64,000 nucleotides of DNA, from assembly GCA_021323675.1 (NCBI GenBank), contig JAJPKP010000086.1, positions 124,001-188,000 of the forward strand, given 5' to 3'. Source of the DNA: Pseudomonadota bacterium. Its GTDB lineage: Bacteria; Desulfobacterota; Binatia; Binatales; Binataceae. Positions 41,529-50,990 of the stretch are shown in pieces; the stretch's first letter is position 1, and each line of letters begins with the position of its first letter. The notes under the pieces are model-generated. The model was given only the letters and a program-made list of their open reading frames with translations. It was not told the origin of the DNA and did no database searches. A program made the position numbers and the translations under genes.

Positions 41529-44135
41529 ATGAGCGCAGGCGCGGGCGCGCAACCGGGACATCCTGACGCTGACCCCGGCGGCTCTCTGCCGCCGATGCCG
41601 CAGGGGCTTTCGGAAGCCGAGGCGCGTCGTCGCCTCCGGAGGGAAGGCTATAACGAATTGGCCCGGCCCCGGCGGCGCAATCTTCCGCGAATCGCGATCG
41701 AGGTTTGCGGCGAGCCGATGTTCGAGCTGCTGATCGCCGCAAGCGCGATCTATTTCCTGCTCGGCAGCATAGGCGAAGCTTTTGTGCTGGTCGGCTCCGC
41801 GATCACAACCGTTGCGATCGCGATCGTTCAGGAAAGCCGAACCGAAAGAGTTCTGGAAGCGCTGCGGGATCTGACCAGCCCGCGCGCATTGGTGGTTCGC
41901 GACGGTATAAGCAGGCGCATCCCCGGCCGCGAAGTGGTGCGTGGCGATGTTGTCGTGCTGTCCGAGGGAGACAGGGTTCCCGCCGACGCGATTGTGCTGT
42001 CCAGCAGCGATCTCCAGGCTGATGAATCATTGCTGACCGGAGAATCGGTACCGGTTGAAAAGTTCCCGTCCGGGTCATCCGGCTCGGTTCGCGAACATTT
42101 TGTGGACCATGCGGCCGCATCGCGCGTGTTTGCGGGAACAATGATCGTGCGCGGCCACGGAGTGGGAGAAGTCTTCGCGACCGGCTCCTCAAGCGAGATC
42201 GGCAAAATTGGCAAGACGCTCGGCGAGATAACGGCCGAGCCGAGCCTGCTCTCCGTTCAGGTGCGCCGCCTGGTTCGCGTGCTCGCCGCTATCGGAATTG
42301 GCCTCAGCCTCCTCGTTGTCGTCCTCTACATGTTCCTGCGCGGATCGTGGCTGGACGGATTGCTCGCCGGGATCACGCTTGCGATGTCCTTGCTGCCGGA
42401 GGAGTTCCCGCTCGTGCTCACGATCTTTATGGTCATGGGCGCATGGCGAATTTCCAAGGCGCAGGTTCTGACCCGCCGCTCGGCAACGATCGAGACGCTC
42501 GGATCGGCCACGGTCCTATGCACCGATAAAACCGGAACGATGACCGTCAATCGCATGTCGATTTCCGAGCTTGTGGCCGAAGGTGAAACCCTTCACCTCG
42601 ACGACAAAGACCTGGGGCCGATTCCTGAAAAGTTCCGACCGCTCGTTGAATACGGCGTGCTCGCCAGCGAAGCGCATCCCTTCGATCCGATGGAGGTGGC
42701 ATTTCACGATCTCGGCCGAAAAGGTCTTGCGGGCTACGACGATGCGCATGGGAATTGGATATTGGCGCATGAGTATGCGCTGACTCAGGAGCTGCTCGCC
42801 GTCACGCATGTCTGGAAGGCACCGCATCAGGACGGCTACGTGGTCGCGGCAAAGGGCGCGCCGGAAACGGTCGCACGGCTTGGCGGCCTCCGCGATGATG
42901 ATCGGCGCGGGCTGCTCGAGACCGTCGATCGGATGGCCGCGCGCGGGCTTAGGGTTATCGCGGTCGCGAAAAGTTCATTCGCGGGACCTCCGTGGCCTGA
43001 ATCGCCGGCGGCGTTTCGCTTCGATTTTCTGGGGCTCGTCGGTCTCGCCGATCCGCTTCGGCCGAACGTGCGCGCGGCGGTGAACGAATGCCGCGGCGCG
43101 GGTATCCGGGTGGTCATGGTTACCGGAGACTATCCCGCGACCGCCGCGGCGATCGCCCGCGAGGCGGGAATCGATTCCTCCGGGGGAATGATAACCGGCG
43201 CGCAAGTGGTGGAAATGAGCGATGAAGAGCTGCGCGAGCGGGTCAAAACCGTCAACGTGTTCGCGCGCACGCTGCCCGAGCAGAAGCTGCGGCTCGTAAA
43301 CGCCTTCAAGTCCGGCGGTGAAGTGGTGGCGATGACGGGGGACGGGGTCAACGACGCGCCTTCTCTGAAGGCGTCGCATATCGGAATCGCGATGGGAGGC
43401 CGCGGGACCGACGTTGCGCGCGAAGCTTCGGCGATCGTTTTGCTCGATGACGATTTCAGTTCGATCGTAAGAGCGATCCGGCTCGGGCGCCGAATTTACG
43501 ACAACGTGCGCAAGGCGATGGGTTTTCTGCTCGCGGTCCACGTCCCGATTGCCGGACTCTCACTTCTGCCGATCATCTTTGGATGGCCGCTTATCCTTAC
43601 GCCGGTGCATATCGCCTTCCTCGAGCTCATCATCGATCCGGTCGCATCGATAGTGTTCGAGGCGGAAACCGAAGAACCCGACATCATGCGCAGGCCGCCG
43701 CGAGACGCGCGGGCGCCGCTGTTTTCACCCTCGGCCATCGGCTGGAGCATCTTTCAGGGCGCATGGGTTTTCATCGCGATCGCCGGAGTTCTGGTCGAAT
43801 CTTTTTGGCGAGGCCTGCCGAGCCCGGAGATGCGGGCGCTCGCGTTCGTAACGCTGGTGGCATGCGACTGCGTCCTGGTCTTTGTCAACCGATCCTTCAG
43901 CCCTTCCGTCGTGCTTGCGGTTCGACGGCCGAACCGCGCGCTATGGCTGGTGTTCGCGGTCACGGCCGCGCTGCTGGCGATAACCCTGGTCGTGAGTCCT
44001 GTCCGCCTTCTGTTTGCATTCGGAATTCTGACCGCCGCCGACTATGCCCGCGTCGGCATCGTGGCCGTCGCGACGATCGGCATCCTCGAGTCCCTGAAGG
44101 CGATTCCCGGAGCATGGAAGCCCGCGCCGGCCTGA
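41529..44135 (+). CDS. P-type cation-transporting ATPase (P2-like)
   Basis: 868 residues. N-terminal cation-ATPase domain (GLSEAEARRRLRREGYNEL), A-domain TGES (170-173), the helix motif PEEFPLVLTIFMVMG in place of the Ca2+-ATPase PEGLP, DKTGT with phosphorylated Asp333, a KGAPE nucleotide-domain motif and TGDGVNDAPSLK with the Mg-binding Asp. Three pairs of helices (N-terminal two, central two, C-terminal six) fit a type II pump. The PEEFP variant is a known subgroup whose ion is not fixed. ATG 41529 is 12 bases after an AGGAG. Confidence 0.9.
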   Translation: MSAGAGAQPGHPDADPGGSLPPMPQGLSEAEARRRLRREGYNELARPRRRNLPRIAIEVCGEPMFELLIAASAIYFLLGSIGEAFVLVGSAITTVAIAIVQESRTERVLEALRDLTSPRALVVRDGISRRIPGREVVRGDVVVLSEGDRVPADAIVLSSSDLQADESLLTGESVPVEKFPSGSSGSVREHFVDHAAASRVFAGTMIVRGHGVGEVFATGSSSEIGKIGKTLGEITAEPSLLSVQVRRLVRVLAAIGIGLSLLVVVLYMFLRGSWLDGLLAGITLAMSLLPEEFPLVLTIFMVMGAWRISKAQVLTRRSATIETLGSATVLCTDKTGTMTVNRMSISELVAEGETLHLDDKDLGPIPEKFRPLVEYGVLASEAHPFDPMEVAFHDLGRKGLAGYDDAHGNWILAHEYALTQELLAVTHVWKAPHQDGYVVAAKGAPETVARLGGLRDDDRRGLLETVDRMAARGLRVIAVAKSSFAGPPWPESPAAFRFDFLGLVGLADPLRPNVRAAVNECRGAGIRVVMVTGDYPATAAAIAREAGIDSSGGMITGAQVVEMSDEELRERVKTVNVFARTLPEQKLRLVNAFKSGGEVVAMTGDGVNDAPSLKASHIGIAMGGRGTDVAREASAIVLLDDDFSSIVRAIRLGRRIYDNVRKAMGFLLAVHVPIAGLSLLPIIFGWPLILTPVHIAFLELIIDPVASIVFEAETEEPDIMRRPPRDARAPLFSPSAIGWSIFQGAWVFIAIAGVLVESFWRGLPSPEMRALAFVTLVACDCVLVFVNRSFSPSVVLAVRRPNRALWLVFAVTAALLAITLVVSPVRLLFAFGILTAADYARVGIVAVATIGILESLKAIPGAWKPAPA

Positions 44136-44326
44136 AGCTGGAGACCTGCGGCGCGGGTTTTCCGTTTTGTCGGAATACTTCCCTCTAAGGGCGCTGTGGC
44201 AAACGACGACCAGGCCGGGATTCTTGCGCGGCCGACATTTGCGCCGAAAGAAATGAGATCGGAGATGCCGGCTGCGCGATAAAACGCTCATCCGGACGCG
44301 AGACCGCCTGGAGGTGAAAAATCCGT

Positions 44327-44974
44327 ATGGTACAGGATTGGAAGTCGTACGCTGAGATTGCGGTCGCCCTGCTCGTGCTGCTCGATCCGATCGGGGCCGT
44401 ACCGGTATTCGTCACGCTCACCGCGAACCACTCCGCCGAGGAGCGCAGACGCACGATCAATCAGGCTTCCGCAACCGCTTTCATCGTGCTGATGGTCGCG
44501 TTTTTGGCCGGCGACCCGCTGTTCCACATCCTCGGAATCAGCATCGCATCGTTCACGGTCGGCGGCGGCGTCATCCTGATGCTGATGGCGATTGCGATGC
44601 TGCAAGCGCGGCCGAGCCGCGTCAACCGCGCGGAGGAAGAAGTGGATCGGGCGGCTCGGCGGGCGGCGGTTGCGGTGGTTCCGCTCGGCATTCCAGTTGC
44701 CGCGGGTCCGGGCGCAATCAGCGCAGCTTTGATTTACGGTGAACAGGCGAAGAACTGGACCGACGACGCGATAATCCTCGGCATCTTCGCTCTCGTGATC
44801 GCGTGCTTCTGGATCGCGCTGAACCTGGCGGGACCAACCAAGCGGGTCCTGGGTACGACCGGCATCAACGTGGTCACGCGGCTGCTCGGTCTGATCCTGA
44901 TGGCGGTCTCCGTTCAGTTCATCGCAAATGGACTCATCGCGCTGTTTCCCGGGCTGCGCGGCCCTGTGCTTTGA
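44327..44974 (+). CDS. MarC-family inner-membrane protein
   Basis: 215 residues with six hydrophobic helices. Conserved features: LLVLLDPIGAVPVFVTLT in helix 1, ASFTVGGGVILMLMAIAML, PLGIPVAAGPGAISAAL and VTRLLGLILMAVSVQFIANGL. MarC proteins (relatives of E. coli YchE and YhgN) are of unknown function. GGAGG lies 12 bases before the ATG. It follows the P-type ATPase by 190 bp and may share its transcript. Confidence 0.88.
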   Translation: MVQDWKSYAEIAVALLVLLDPIGAVPVFVTLTANHSAEERRRTINQASATAFIVLMVAFLAGDPLFHILGISIASFTVGGGVILMLMAIAMLQARPSRVNRAEEEVDRAARRAAVAVVPLGIPVAAGPGAISAALIYGEQAKNWTDDAIILGIFALVIACFWIALNLAGPTKRVLGTTGINVVTRLLGLILMAVSVQFIANGLIALFPGLRGPVL

Positions 44975-45198
44975 CCGGGCAAATGGAGGCGACGCTCACC
45001 ATGCGCGCCAGCGAAAACGCGCCGGCGTCGAGGCGGCGGCAGTTGGCGCATAGCGAACAGATTTGTGTGCCCGCTTTTTCACGGTTGACGCCAGGCGGGA
45101 GATAACCGAGAGTATGTTTGGCTCGCCGCAGGTTTAGAGGAATCTCTGTCGTCATGACCCGCCCCTGATTAACGGCCAGGACTAATTGGAGGACAGAC

Positions 45199-45573
45199 AT
45201 GAGCACTGCGCAGAAGACACTGTATGAACGTCTCGGTGGCTACGATGCGATCGCGGCGCTCGCGGCGGATCTCCTCAGCCGCCTGCAGGCGGACCCGCAG
45301 CTTGGCCGCTTTTGGGCGAATCGCGGCGTCGACAGCCTCAAGCGCGAGCTGCAGCTCCTGATTGATTTTTTCTGTTCGCGGACTGGCGGACCGGTCTATT
45401 ACCTCGGCCACGACGTGCGAACCATCCATCATGGAATGAACATCAGCGAGAGCGATTGGGCGAAATTTCTCGACCACGCCGGCACTACGCTGAACAAGTT
45501 CTCCGTGCCCGCCGCCGAGCAAAGCGAACTGGTCTCGATGGTGCAAAGCTTCAAGAACGACATCGTCGAATAG
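45199..45573 (+). CDS. Group 1 truncated haemoglobin
   Basis: 124 residues, 2-on-2 globin. TLYERLGGYDAI at the start (helix A/B), RFWANRG with the CD1 Phe, and the proximal His in VRTIHHGMNISESDW. The B10 position, often Tyr/Phe in TrHbN, appears as Leu in ADLLSRL, which would alter oxygen or NO handling. These globins bind O2 and NO and can act as NO dioxygenases. GGAGGACAG lies just before the ATG. A functional tie to the NirK-like/NnrS block 13 kb away is possible but unproven. Confidence 0.9.
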   Translation: MSTAQKTLYERLGGYDAIAALAADLLSRLQADPQLGRFWANRGVDSLKRELQLLIDFFCSRTGGPVYYLGHDVRTIHHGMNISESDWAKFLDHAGTTLNKFSVPAAEQSELVSMVQSFKNDIVE

Positions 45574-45861
45574 CCCCTTTCCGTAGCGGCAATCGCGCTG
45601 TTCGCGGCGATTGGCGTTCGTTCGCAAAAGGGGGCCGCCGATTCGTTAACGGTTTCGAAACATCCGCTTGATTTCAGTCATGGGTTGCTCACGCTAAAAG
45701 CTTCGGGGTTTTCTCCGGCGCAAGTGGGCGAGAGCGGGACGCGGCCGAGCGGCGGCGAATCTGGTCCGCCACCAATCGGAACCTTCATCACCTTGGCGCG
45801 CGCGGCCTCGGTCGTCTAATCGCAGGCTCTGTCGAAGAAAGGAGACTCTGTCACGGCGGTC

Positions 45862-46851
45862 ATGAAGAACGGCTCGACGTTTCGATCGCTCAAACTGCAA
45901 AGCGGGACGGAACCCGAGATAGAGACCGGCGCGGCGGCTCTGGCCGGACCGGCGGCTGTGAGCGCATCGGGTGAACGGCAAGCGGTTTGGATCGACCTCT
46001 CAAATCCCACGGAACAGGACCTCGCCCAGCTCGAGCAGCGCTTCAGCTTTCATCCGCTCGCGATCGAAGACTGCCTCCATCGCTCGCAGCGGGCGAAGAT
46101 CGACGATTATGAACAATACTGGTTCGCTGTCCTGTACGAGATCAGAATCGGCCCGGGTTCAGCCGTTCAGTTCGAGGAGCTGTCGCTATTCGCAGGTGAC
46201 AATTTCCTCGTGACGATCCAGCCCAGGCCCGTGGCGGCGGTCGAGGGCGTATGGAAGCGCGTGGTGGCCGACTCGCGCCGGGGCGACTACGGCGTCGATC
46301 ACGTGCTCTACCTGCTTCTCGATTCGCTGGTCGATGGTTCTTTTGAAGTGATCGATCAACTGTCCGACAGCTTGTCGAAGATCGAAGGCCAGATCCTTGG
46401 CAGGCGCGACGGCAGCGAACTGGGCAAGCTGCTCAAGCTCAAGCGCTCGATGGTGGCGGTGCGGCGGGTGCTGGCGGGCGAACGCGACGTGGTTACATTT
46501 CTGCTGCGGCGTTCGCAAAACCCGGTCAGTGAAAAGGCCGCGCCGTTCTTCCGCGACATTTACGACCATCTGATTCGCGCATACGAACAGATCGATATCG
46601 AGCGCGACCTGTTGGGAAACGCGATGGACGCATATATGTCGACCGTCTCCAACAGCCTGAACGTGGTGATGAAGCAGCTTACGATATTGAGCGCAATCTT
46701 TCTTCCGTCGACCTTCATCACCAGCTTCTTCGGCCAGAACTTCAGCGCGCTGCCCTTTGACTCGCGCACGCTGTTCTACGCGGAGAGCGCGGCCTGCATC
46801 GGCGTGCCGATCGCAATGCTTTACTGGTTCTACAAGTGGCGATGGCTGTAA
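45862..46851 (+). CDS. corA: CorA-family divalent cation transporter with GQN in place of GMN
   Basis: 329 residues. A large cytoplasmic N-terminal domain (residues to about 265) with WIDLSNPTEQDLAQLE and LAIEDCLHRSQRAKID, a long stalk helix, and two C-terminal helices (LTILSAIFLPSTFITSFFG and IGVPIAMLYWFYKW). The GMN signature at the end of the first helix reads Gly291-Gln292-Asn293. CorA is a pentameric Mg2+/Co2+ channel; the GMN loop is the selectivity filter, so this variant may differ in ion choice. The 288-bp gap upstream contains no seen gene; an AGGAG lies about 20 bases before the ATG. Confidence 0.88.
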   Translation: MKNGSTFRSLKLQSGTEPEIETGAAALAGPAAVSASGERQAVWIDLSNPTEQDLAQLEQRFSFHPLAIEDCLHRSQRAKIDDYEQYWFAVLYEIRIGPGSAVQFEELSLFAGDNFLVTIQPRPVAAVEGVWKRVVADSRRGDYGVDHVLYLLLDSLVDGSFEVIDQLSDSLSKIEGQILGRRDGSELGKLLKLKRSMVAVRRVLAGERDVVTFLLRRSQNPVSEKAAPFFRDIYDHLIRAYEQIDIERDLLGNAMDAYMSTVSNSLNVVMKQLTILSAIFLPSTFITSFFGQNFSALPFDSRTLFYAESAACIGVPIAMLYWFYKWRWL

Positions 46852-46884
46852 TCGCATCGCGACCGTCGCGCGGCGCGGGCTGCG

Positions 46885-48477
46885 CTACGACATGCTCCGA
46901 AACGCCCAGAACAGAAATGCGGCCAGAACTATTGAGGCGGGCAAAGTAAGAATCCACGCCAGCGCGATATTGCGGACGGTATCCAGTTGCAGGCCGGAGC
47001 GGTTCGCGGTCATGGTCCCCGCGATGCCGGAGGAAAGAACGTGCGTGGTGCTCACTGGCAGTCCAAAGTAGTCGGCGGCGGCGATGGTGGATGCGGCCGT
47101 GATTTCGGCCGCGGCGCCCTGCGCGTAGGAAAGATGCTCGCGCCCAATCTTCTCGCCCACCGTGACCACAATCCGCTTCCATCCCACCATCGTGCCCAGC
47201 CCGAGCGCGAGGGCCACGGCCACCTTCACCCACTGCGGAATGAATTTGGTGGCGGCATCGATATGCTCTTTGTAGTTGTCGAGAATCTCCCAGTTCTGAT
47301 CGGACAAATGAAGATCGTCCTGCCGTTTCATCAGCCGCAACGACTCGCTCACCAGATACATGTCGTTCCTGAAGTTGCGGACCCGGTCTGCCGGCACCTT
47401 GGCCAGGTCCTCGTAGATATCGAGTTCGTTCCCGATGTCGTTTATGAGCTGGCGGATTGCCAGCGGCGTGTCCTTGGTAAACTCGCGCGTGCGCAGGAAT
47501 TCCGCGACGTCATCGCGCGGGTCGGCGACCACCTCGACGTGATTCACGAATGGATCTATCACCTGGGCGGCCTGCCGCGAGACCGCGACGAAGTCCTGCG
47601 TCGCGCTCGCGGGAATCGCCCGGTTGAGCGCATACGCGGTCGGCACAATACCGATCAGGATGAGCATGATCAGACCCATCCCCTTCTGCCCGTCGTTGGA
47701 ACCGTGCGCGAAGCTGACCGCGGTGCAGGTCAGAATCAGCAACGTGCGAATCCAGAATGGCGGCGGCTCGGTTCCCTCGGGCGCCCGGTAGAGACTTACG
47801 TTGCGGATCATCGCCTTGGCCAGCAGCAACAGCAGCGCGGCAACCGCAAATCCCAACAACGGCGAGATCAGGAGCGACTTGCCGATGTTCGCGGCCTGCG
47901 CCCAGTCCACTCCGCTCGTTTCCGTCCGCGTCTCCATCAATTGGTTGGCAATGCCGACTCCGATGATCGAGCCCACCAGGGTGTGTGAACTGGATGCCGG
48001 CAATCCGAACGACCATGTGCCGAGGTTCCACAGGATCGCCGCGACCAGCAGGGCGAACACCATCGCGAATCCTGCCGCACTGCCTACCTGCAGGATCAAC
48101 TCGACCGGCAGAAGCGATACAATCGAGAATGCCACCGCGCCGCTCGAAAACACGACTCCGATAAAGTTGCAGATCCCCGACCATGCCACCGCAATGTGCG
48201 GATCGAGCGAGTGCGTATAGATGACCGTGGCGACCGCGTTGGCCGTGTCATGAAAGCCGTTGACGAACTCGAACCCCAACGCGATGAGCAGCGCGCCGCC
48301 GAGAAAGAGGAACGGCCGCACCGATGGGCTGTGGACCGCGGACAGGTCGGAGACCAGGTGCGAAGCCGCGTAATAGACGCCCACCGCCAGCAGCACTCCG
48401 AACAAGATCGAGCCTGCCCTACCCGGACCTTCGGAAAGCTTTGCGCTCAGAACCTCGGAAGCAGGTGCGGTTGCCAC
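46885..48477 (-). CDS. pit: PiT-family inorganic phosphate transporter
   Basis: 530 residues with about ten hydrophobic segments in two halves. Signature motifs: GFHDTANAVATVIYT in the first half and FAHGSNDGQKGMGL in the second, the diagnostic GxNDxx pattern of PiT. The long hydrophilic loop between helices (residues about 300-400, ALNRAIPASATQDF onward) is usual for the family. It imports phosphate with H+ or Na+, often as a metal-phosphate complex. It is convergent with corA (33 bp) and divergent from the T6SS genes across 361 bp. Confidence 0.93.
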   Translation of the reverse strand: MATAPASEVLSAKLSEGPGRAGSILFGVLLAVGVYYAASHLVSDLSAVHSPSVRPFLFLGGALLIALGFEFVNGFHDTANAVATVIYTHSLDPHIAVAWSGICNFIGVVFSSGAVAFSIVSLLPVELILQVGSAAGFAMVFALLVAAILWNLGTWSFGLPASSSHTLVGSIIGVGIANQLMETRTETSGVDWAQAANIGKSLLISPLLGFAVAALLLLLAKAMIRNVSLYRAPEGTEPPPFWIRTLLILTCTAVSFAHGSNDGQKGMGLIMLILIGIVPTAYALNRAIPASATQDFVAVSRQAAQVIDPFVNHVEVVADPRDDVAEFLRTREFTKDTPLAIRQLINDIGNELDIYEDLAKVPADRVRNFRNDMYLVSESLRLMKRQDDLHLSDQNWEILDNYKEHIDAATKFIPQWVKVAVALALGLGTMVGWKRIVVTVGEKIGREHLSYAQGAAAEITAASTIAAADYFGLPVSTTHVLSSGIAGTMTANRSGLQLDTVRNIALAWILTLPASIVLAAFLFWAFRSMS

Positions 48478-48838
48478 GGCCGGTAGTCCCCTTTCTGCCC
48501 GAATTTTCCTACTGCTAACAACTGGTCATGGGCGCGGGTCCGCCCGAAGACAAGATCCACGTATACGCGGCGGAGGTTGTGGCAGCGTTAACGAATTGTG
48601 CTCCAGGAATGAAACCAGGCGGTTCTCCGGCCGACGCGCCGATTCGGCGCGAGCGACCGGAAGCGTCCGCCGCCGGTTCATCGCCTGCCGAGATTGACTG
48701 GATCGCAACTTGGCCTTAGTTTTCTGTTAATCGCCGCTTTTCCGGGGCGACATCAAACCGACAATTTCGTCGATCTATGCTGCGACTATCGCATCGGCGC
48801 TGTCCGAGGCGAGTCAGCAGCGTTCCTGGAGTTTTTGG
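48478..48838. other. Divergent region between pit and tssJ
   Basis: No supported gene. It must hold promoters for pit (leftward) and the tssJKLM operon (rightward). A weak 63-codon frame (48528-48719) has no recognisable family and is not called. Confidence 0.4.
48694..48722 (+). promoter_or_regulatory. Possible sigma-70-type promoter for tssJKLM
   Basis: TTGACT at 48694-48699 (five of six bases of the -35 consensus) is 17 bp from TAGTTT at 48717-48722 (three of six for -10). It points into tssJ, about 115 bp upstream of its start. No sigma-54 (GG-N10-GC) site was recognised in the gap. Confidence 0.3.
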
Positions 48839-49585
48839 ATGGCTCGTGAGTCGCGGGAGGCGGGGATAACAGCCCGTCATTGTTTCATCTTCTTCTTCGC
48901 CACCCGCATGCGCGCTCGCACTGCCCCGATGGCGGCCGCGCTGGTCGCGCTTGCGATATGCGCGTGCTCGTCGGTCAACAAGGAGCGGACGGCTCTGAGT
49001 GAAATCAAATGGCCGATTGGAGCCTCGGCGATTCGGATCGACGTGAACGCGGACCAAAATCTCAATCTATATGAAGGCAAGCGGCACACGCTGCTGCTGG
49101 CCGTCTGCCAGACTGCGGATCCCAACGCGTTTCTGAGCCAGCTTTCAAACCAGGCGTCGATCGCAAGCCTTCTCGTCTCCGGCCAGACTCTTGCCGCCGG
49201 CTTTTTGTCAGCCAACCGTTTCGTGGTCTCGCCGGGCCAGCACGAGCTGTTGACGATGGACCGCGCTAAAGGCGCGCAATACGTCGGAGTAGTCGCGGGA
49301 TACTACCGCCTGGACCCGAATGGGGCCGCGCGCCTGTTCGTAGTGCCCGTATCGCTGCGCACCAGCGGGTTCTTTTTCAAAACGGTCACGGCCGGTATCG
49401 ATCCTCTGCAGGTCGATCTGGACCTCGGACCGACGCAGATCAGGTCCGCGTCGCGATCGGTCGCGGGCATTGCCGGGCAGTTGGTGCCTGTTCCCGGCGA
49501 ACACGACGGACTGATCCCCATAACCGCAGCGGGCATCGCCGCCTCTCAAAACGCCTCGCCGCCGACGATCGTCGCCTTTCCTTAG
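48839..49585 (+). CDS. tssJ: Type VI secretion lipoprotein TssJ
   Basis: 248 residues. A lipoprotein signal lies at residues about 24-43 with a lipobox around ICAC (Cys43), then the TssJ/VasD beta-sandwich: ASAIRIDVNADQNLNLYEG and LLLAVCQTADPNAFLSQL, a typical N-terminal half, and QYVGVVAGYYRLDPNGAARL. TssJ anchors the membrane complex in the outer membrane and binds TssM. GGAG seven bases before ATG 48839 supports that start, although it gives a long leader; Met24 (48908) would give a normal-length signal. First gene of tssJ-K-L-M. Confidence 0.9.
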   Translation: MARESREAGITARHCFIFFFATRMRARTAPMAAALVALAICACSSVNKERTALSEIKWPIGASAIRIDVNADQNLNLYEGKRHTLLLAVCQTADPNAFLSQLSNQASIASLLVSGQTLAAGFLSANRFVVSPGQHELLTMDRAKGAQYVGVVAGYYRLDPNGAARLFVVPVSLRTSGFFFKTVTAGIDPLQVDLDLGPTQIRSASRSVAGIAGQLVPVPGEHDGLIPITAAGIAASQNASPPTIVAFP

Positions 49586-49598
49586 GCCGAGAACAAAC

Positions 49599-50987
49599 AT
49601 GGAACCGCCGCGCCCGCTATACTGGCATCAGGGACTCTTCCTTCAGCCGCAGCATTTCCAACTCGCCGATTTGCATTCGCAATTTCTGGCGAGACCGGGC
49701 CTCGAGCTTTCCGGCCCCTATGCCTGGGGAGTCGGCGAGATGGTGGTATCGGCGCCCGCCCTGGACAACCGGATGTTCGAGATCGAGCGTGCACGGATAC
49801 TGTTTCGCGACGGCGCCTATGTGGAGTTTCCCGGCAACGCCGTGATTCGTCCGCGTTCGTTCGATACCGCGTGGGTCAACGGTGACCAGCCGTTTACCGT
49901 CCTGGTCGGGTTGAGGAAGATGGCTGTTCTCGAGCGGAACGTCTCGGTCGTGGATTCCCTTGCCGATCTCGACGGCTGCAACACCCGGTTCGTCACAACC
50001 GGCGACCCGGACGAAATCGCGGATCTCCATGCGGACGGGCCGTCCGCCAAGGTGCGCCGCCTCAGCCTGCTGCTCAGGGTGTTCTGGCAGGCAGAAGTGC
50101 CGCAGCTCGACGGCTACGAAACCATCGCGGTGGCGCGTCTCGAACGCGACGGAGATCGCGTGGTGCTGTCGCCGTCATTCATTCCGCCGTGCTTCAGCGT
50201 GGCGGGATCGGCCCTGCTCGCCAAGACCATCAAGGAGCTGCGCGACGAGTTGGCCGGGAGAGTCCGCCAGCTCGAGATGTACAAGAGCCCGCGCGAGATG
50301 CAAAAGGCTGAATTCGACGCGAGCTACATGGTGTACCTGCTGGCTCTGCGTTCGCTGAACCGTTACGCTCCGCTCCTCTATCACCTCTCGGAAACGCCCC
50401 GCGTGCATCCCTGGGCAGTCTATGGACTGCTGCGCCAGATTGTCGGCGAGCTGAGTTCCTTTTCCGAGCGGTTCAACCTGTTCGGCGAGTCGCTGGACGG
50501 CGCGCTGGCCCTTCCTCCTTATAATCACGAGGATCTCGGCCGGTGCATCCTGTCCGCGCGATCCCTGATTGAGAATCTTCTCAACGAAATAACCATCGGC
50601 CCCGAATTCGTCGTCTCCCTGAAACCGTCCGATGGCACCATGACGGCCGAGCTGCCCAAGGGATTCTTCGGGGCCCGCCATCGCTACTACCTCGTGATTC
50701 GCAGCGAGGCGCAAGGCGACGGGATGCTGGAGTCGTTTCAGATGGAGGCGAAGCTGGCCGCCGCGTCCCAGTTGGAGGTCTTCGTCAGGCGGGCCCTGCC
50801 GGGAGTCGAATTGATCCGCCTGCCCGCCGCTCCGCAAGGCCTCCCCAGGCGATCCTACTCTCACTACTTTCGGGTCGAACCGCTCAGCGCTCAGTGGAGA
50901 GCCGTGGAAACGGAAGGAACTGTCGCCCTGCATTGGTCGTCCGCGCCGAACGACCTCACCGCCGACCTGGTAGCCCTGCGAGGTTGA
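49599..50987 (+). CDS. tssK: Type VI secretion baseplate protein TssK
   Basis: 462 residues. Starts PLYWHQGLFLQPQHFQ, the diagnostic TssK opening (WhxGMfLxPQHFQ), followed by SGPYAWGV. The middle part has ARLERDGDRVVLSPSFIPP and the C-terminal part has FFGARHRYYLVIRSE. TssK trimers link the baseplate wedge to the cytoplasmic domains of TssL and TssM. It starts 13 bp after tssJ and ends 3 bp before tssL, so these genes are an operon. Confidence 0.95.
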   Translation: MEPPRPLYWHQGLFLQPQHFQLADLHSQFLARPGLELSGPYAWGVGEMVVSAPALDNRMFEIERARILFRDGAYVEFPGNAVIRPRSFDTAWVNGDQPFTVLVGLRKMAVLERNVSVVDSLADLDGCNTRFVTTGDPDEIADLHADGPSAKVRRLSLLLRVFWQAEVPQLDGYETIAVARLERDGDRVVLSPSFIPPCFSVAGSALLAKTIKELRDELAGRVRQLEMYKSPREMQKAEFDASYMVYLLALRSLNRYAPLLYHLSETPRVHPWAVYGLLRQIVGELSSFSERFNLFGESLDGALALPPYNHEDLGRCILSARSLIENLLNEITIGPEFVVSLKPSDGTMTAELPKGFFGARHRYYLVIRSEAQGDGMLESFQMEAKLAAASQLEVFVRRALPGVELIRLPAAPQGLPRRSYSHYFRVEPLSAQWRAVETEGTVALHWSSAPNDLTADLVALRG

Positions 50988-50990
50988 CCG

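Noticed and set aside
44934..45155. 73-codon minus-strand frame with CSLCANCRRLD and a GGGG upstream
   Set aside because: The Cys cluster resembles small zinc-ribbon or sensor-linked motifs, but the frame overlaps the marC 3' end, has no clear family and ends in Arg/Ala-rich sequence. Not strong enough to call.
45574..45861. Magnesium riboswitch upstream of corA
   Set aside because: The gap is long and GC-rich with possible hairpins, but no M-box or mgtA-like conserved core could be matched by eye.
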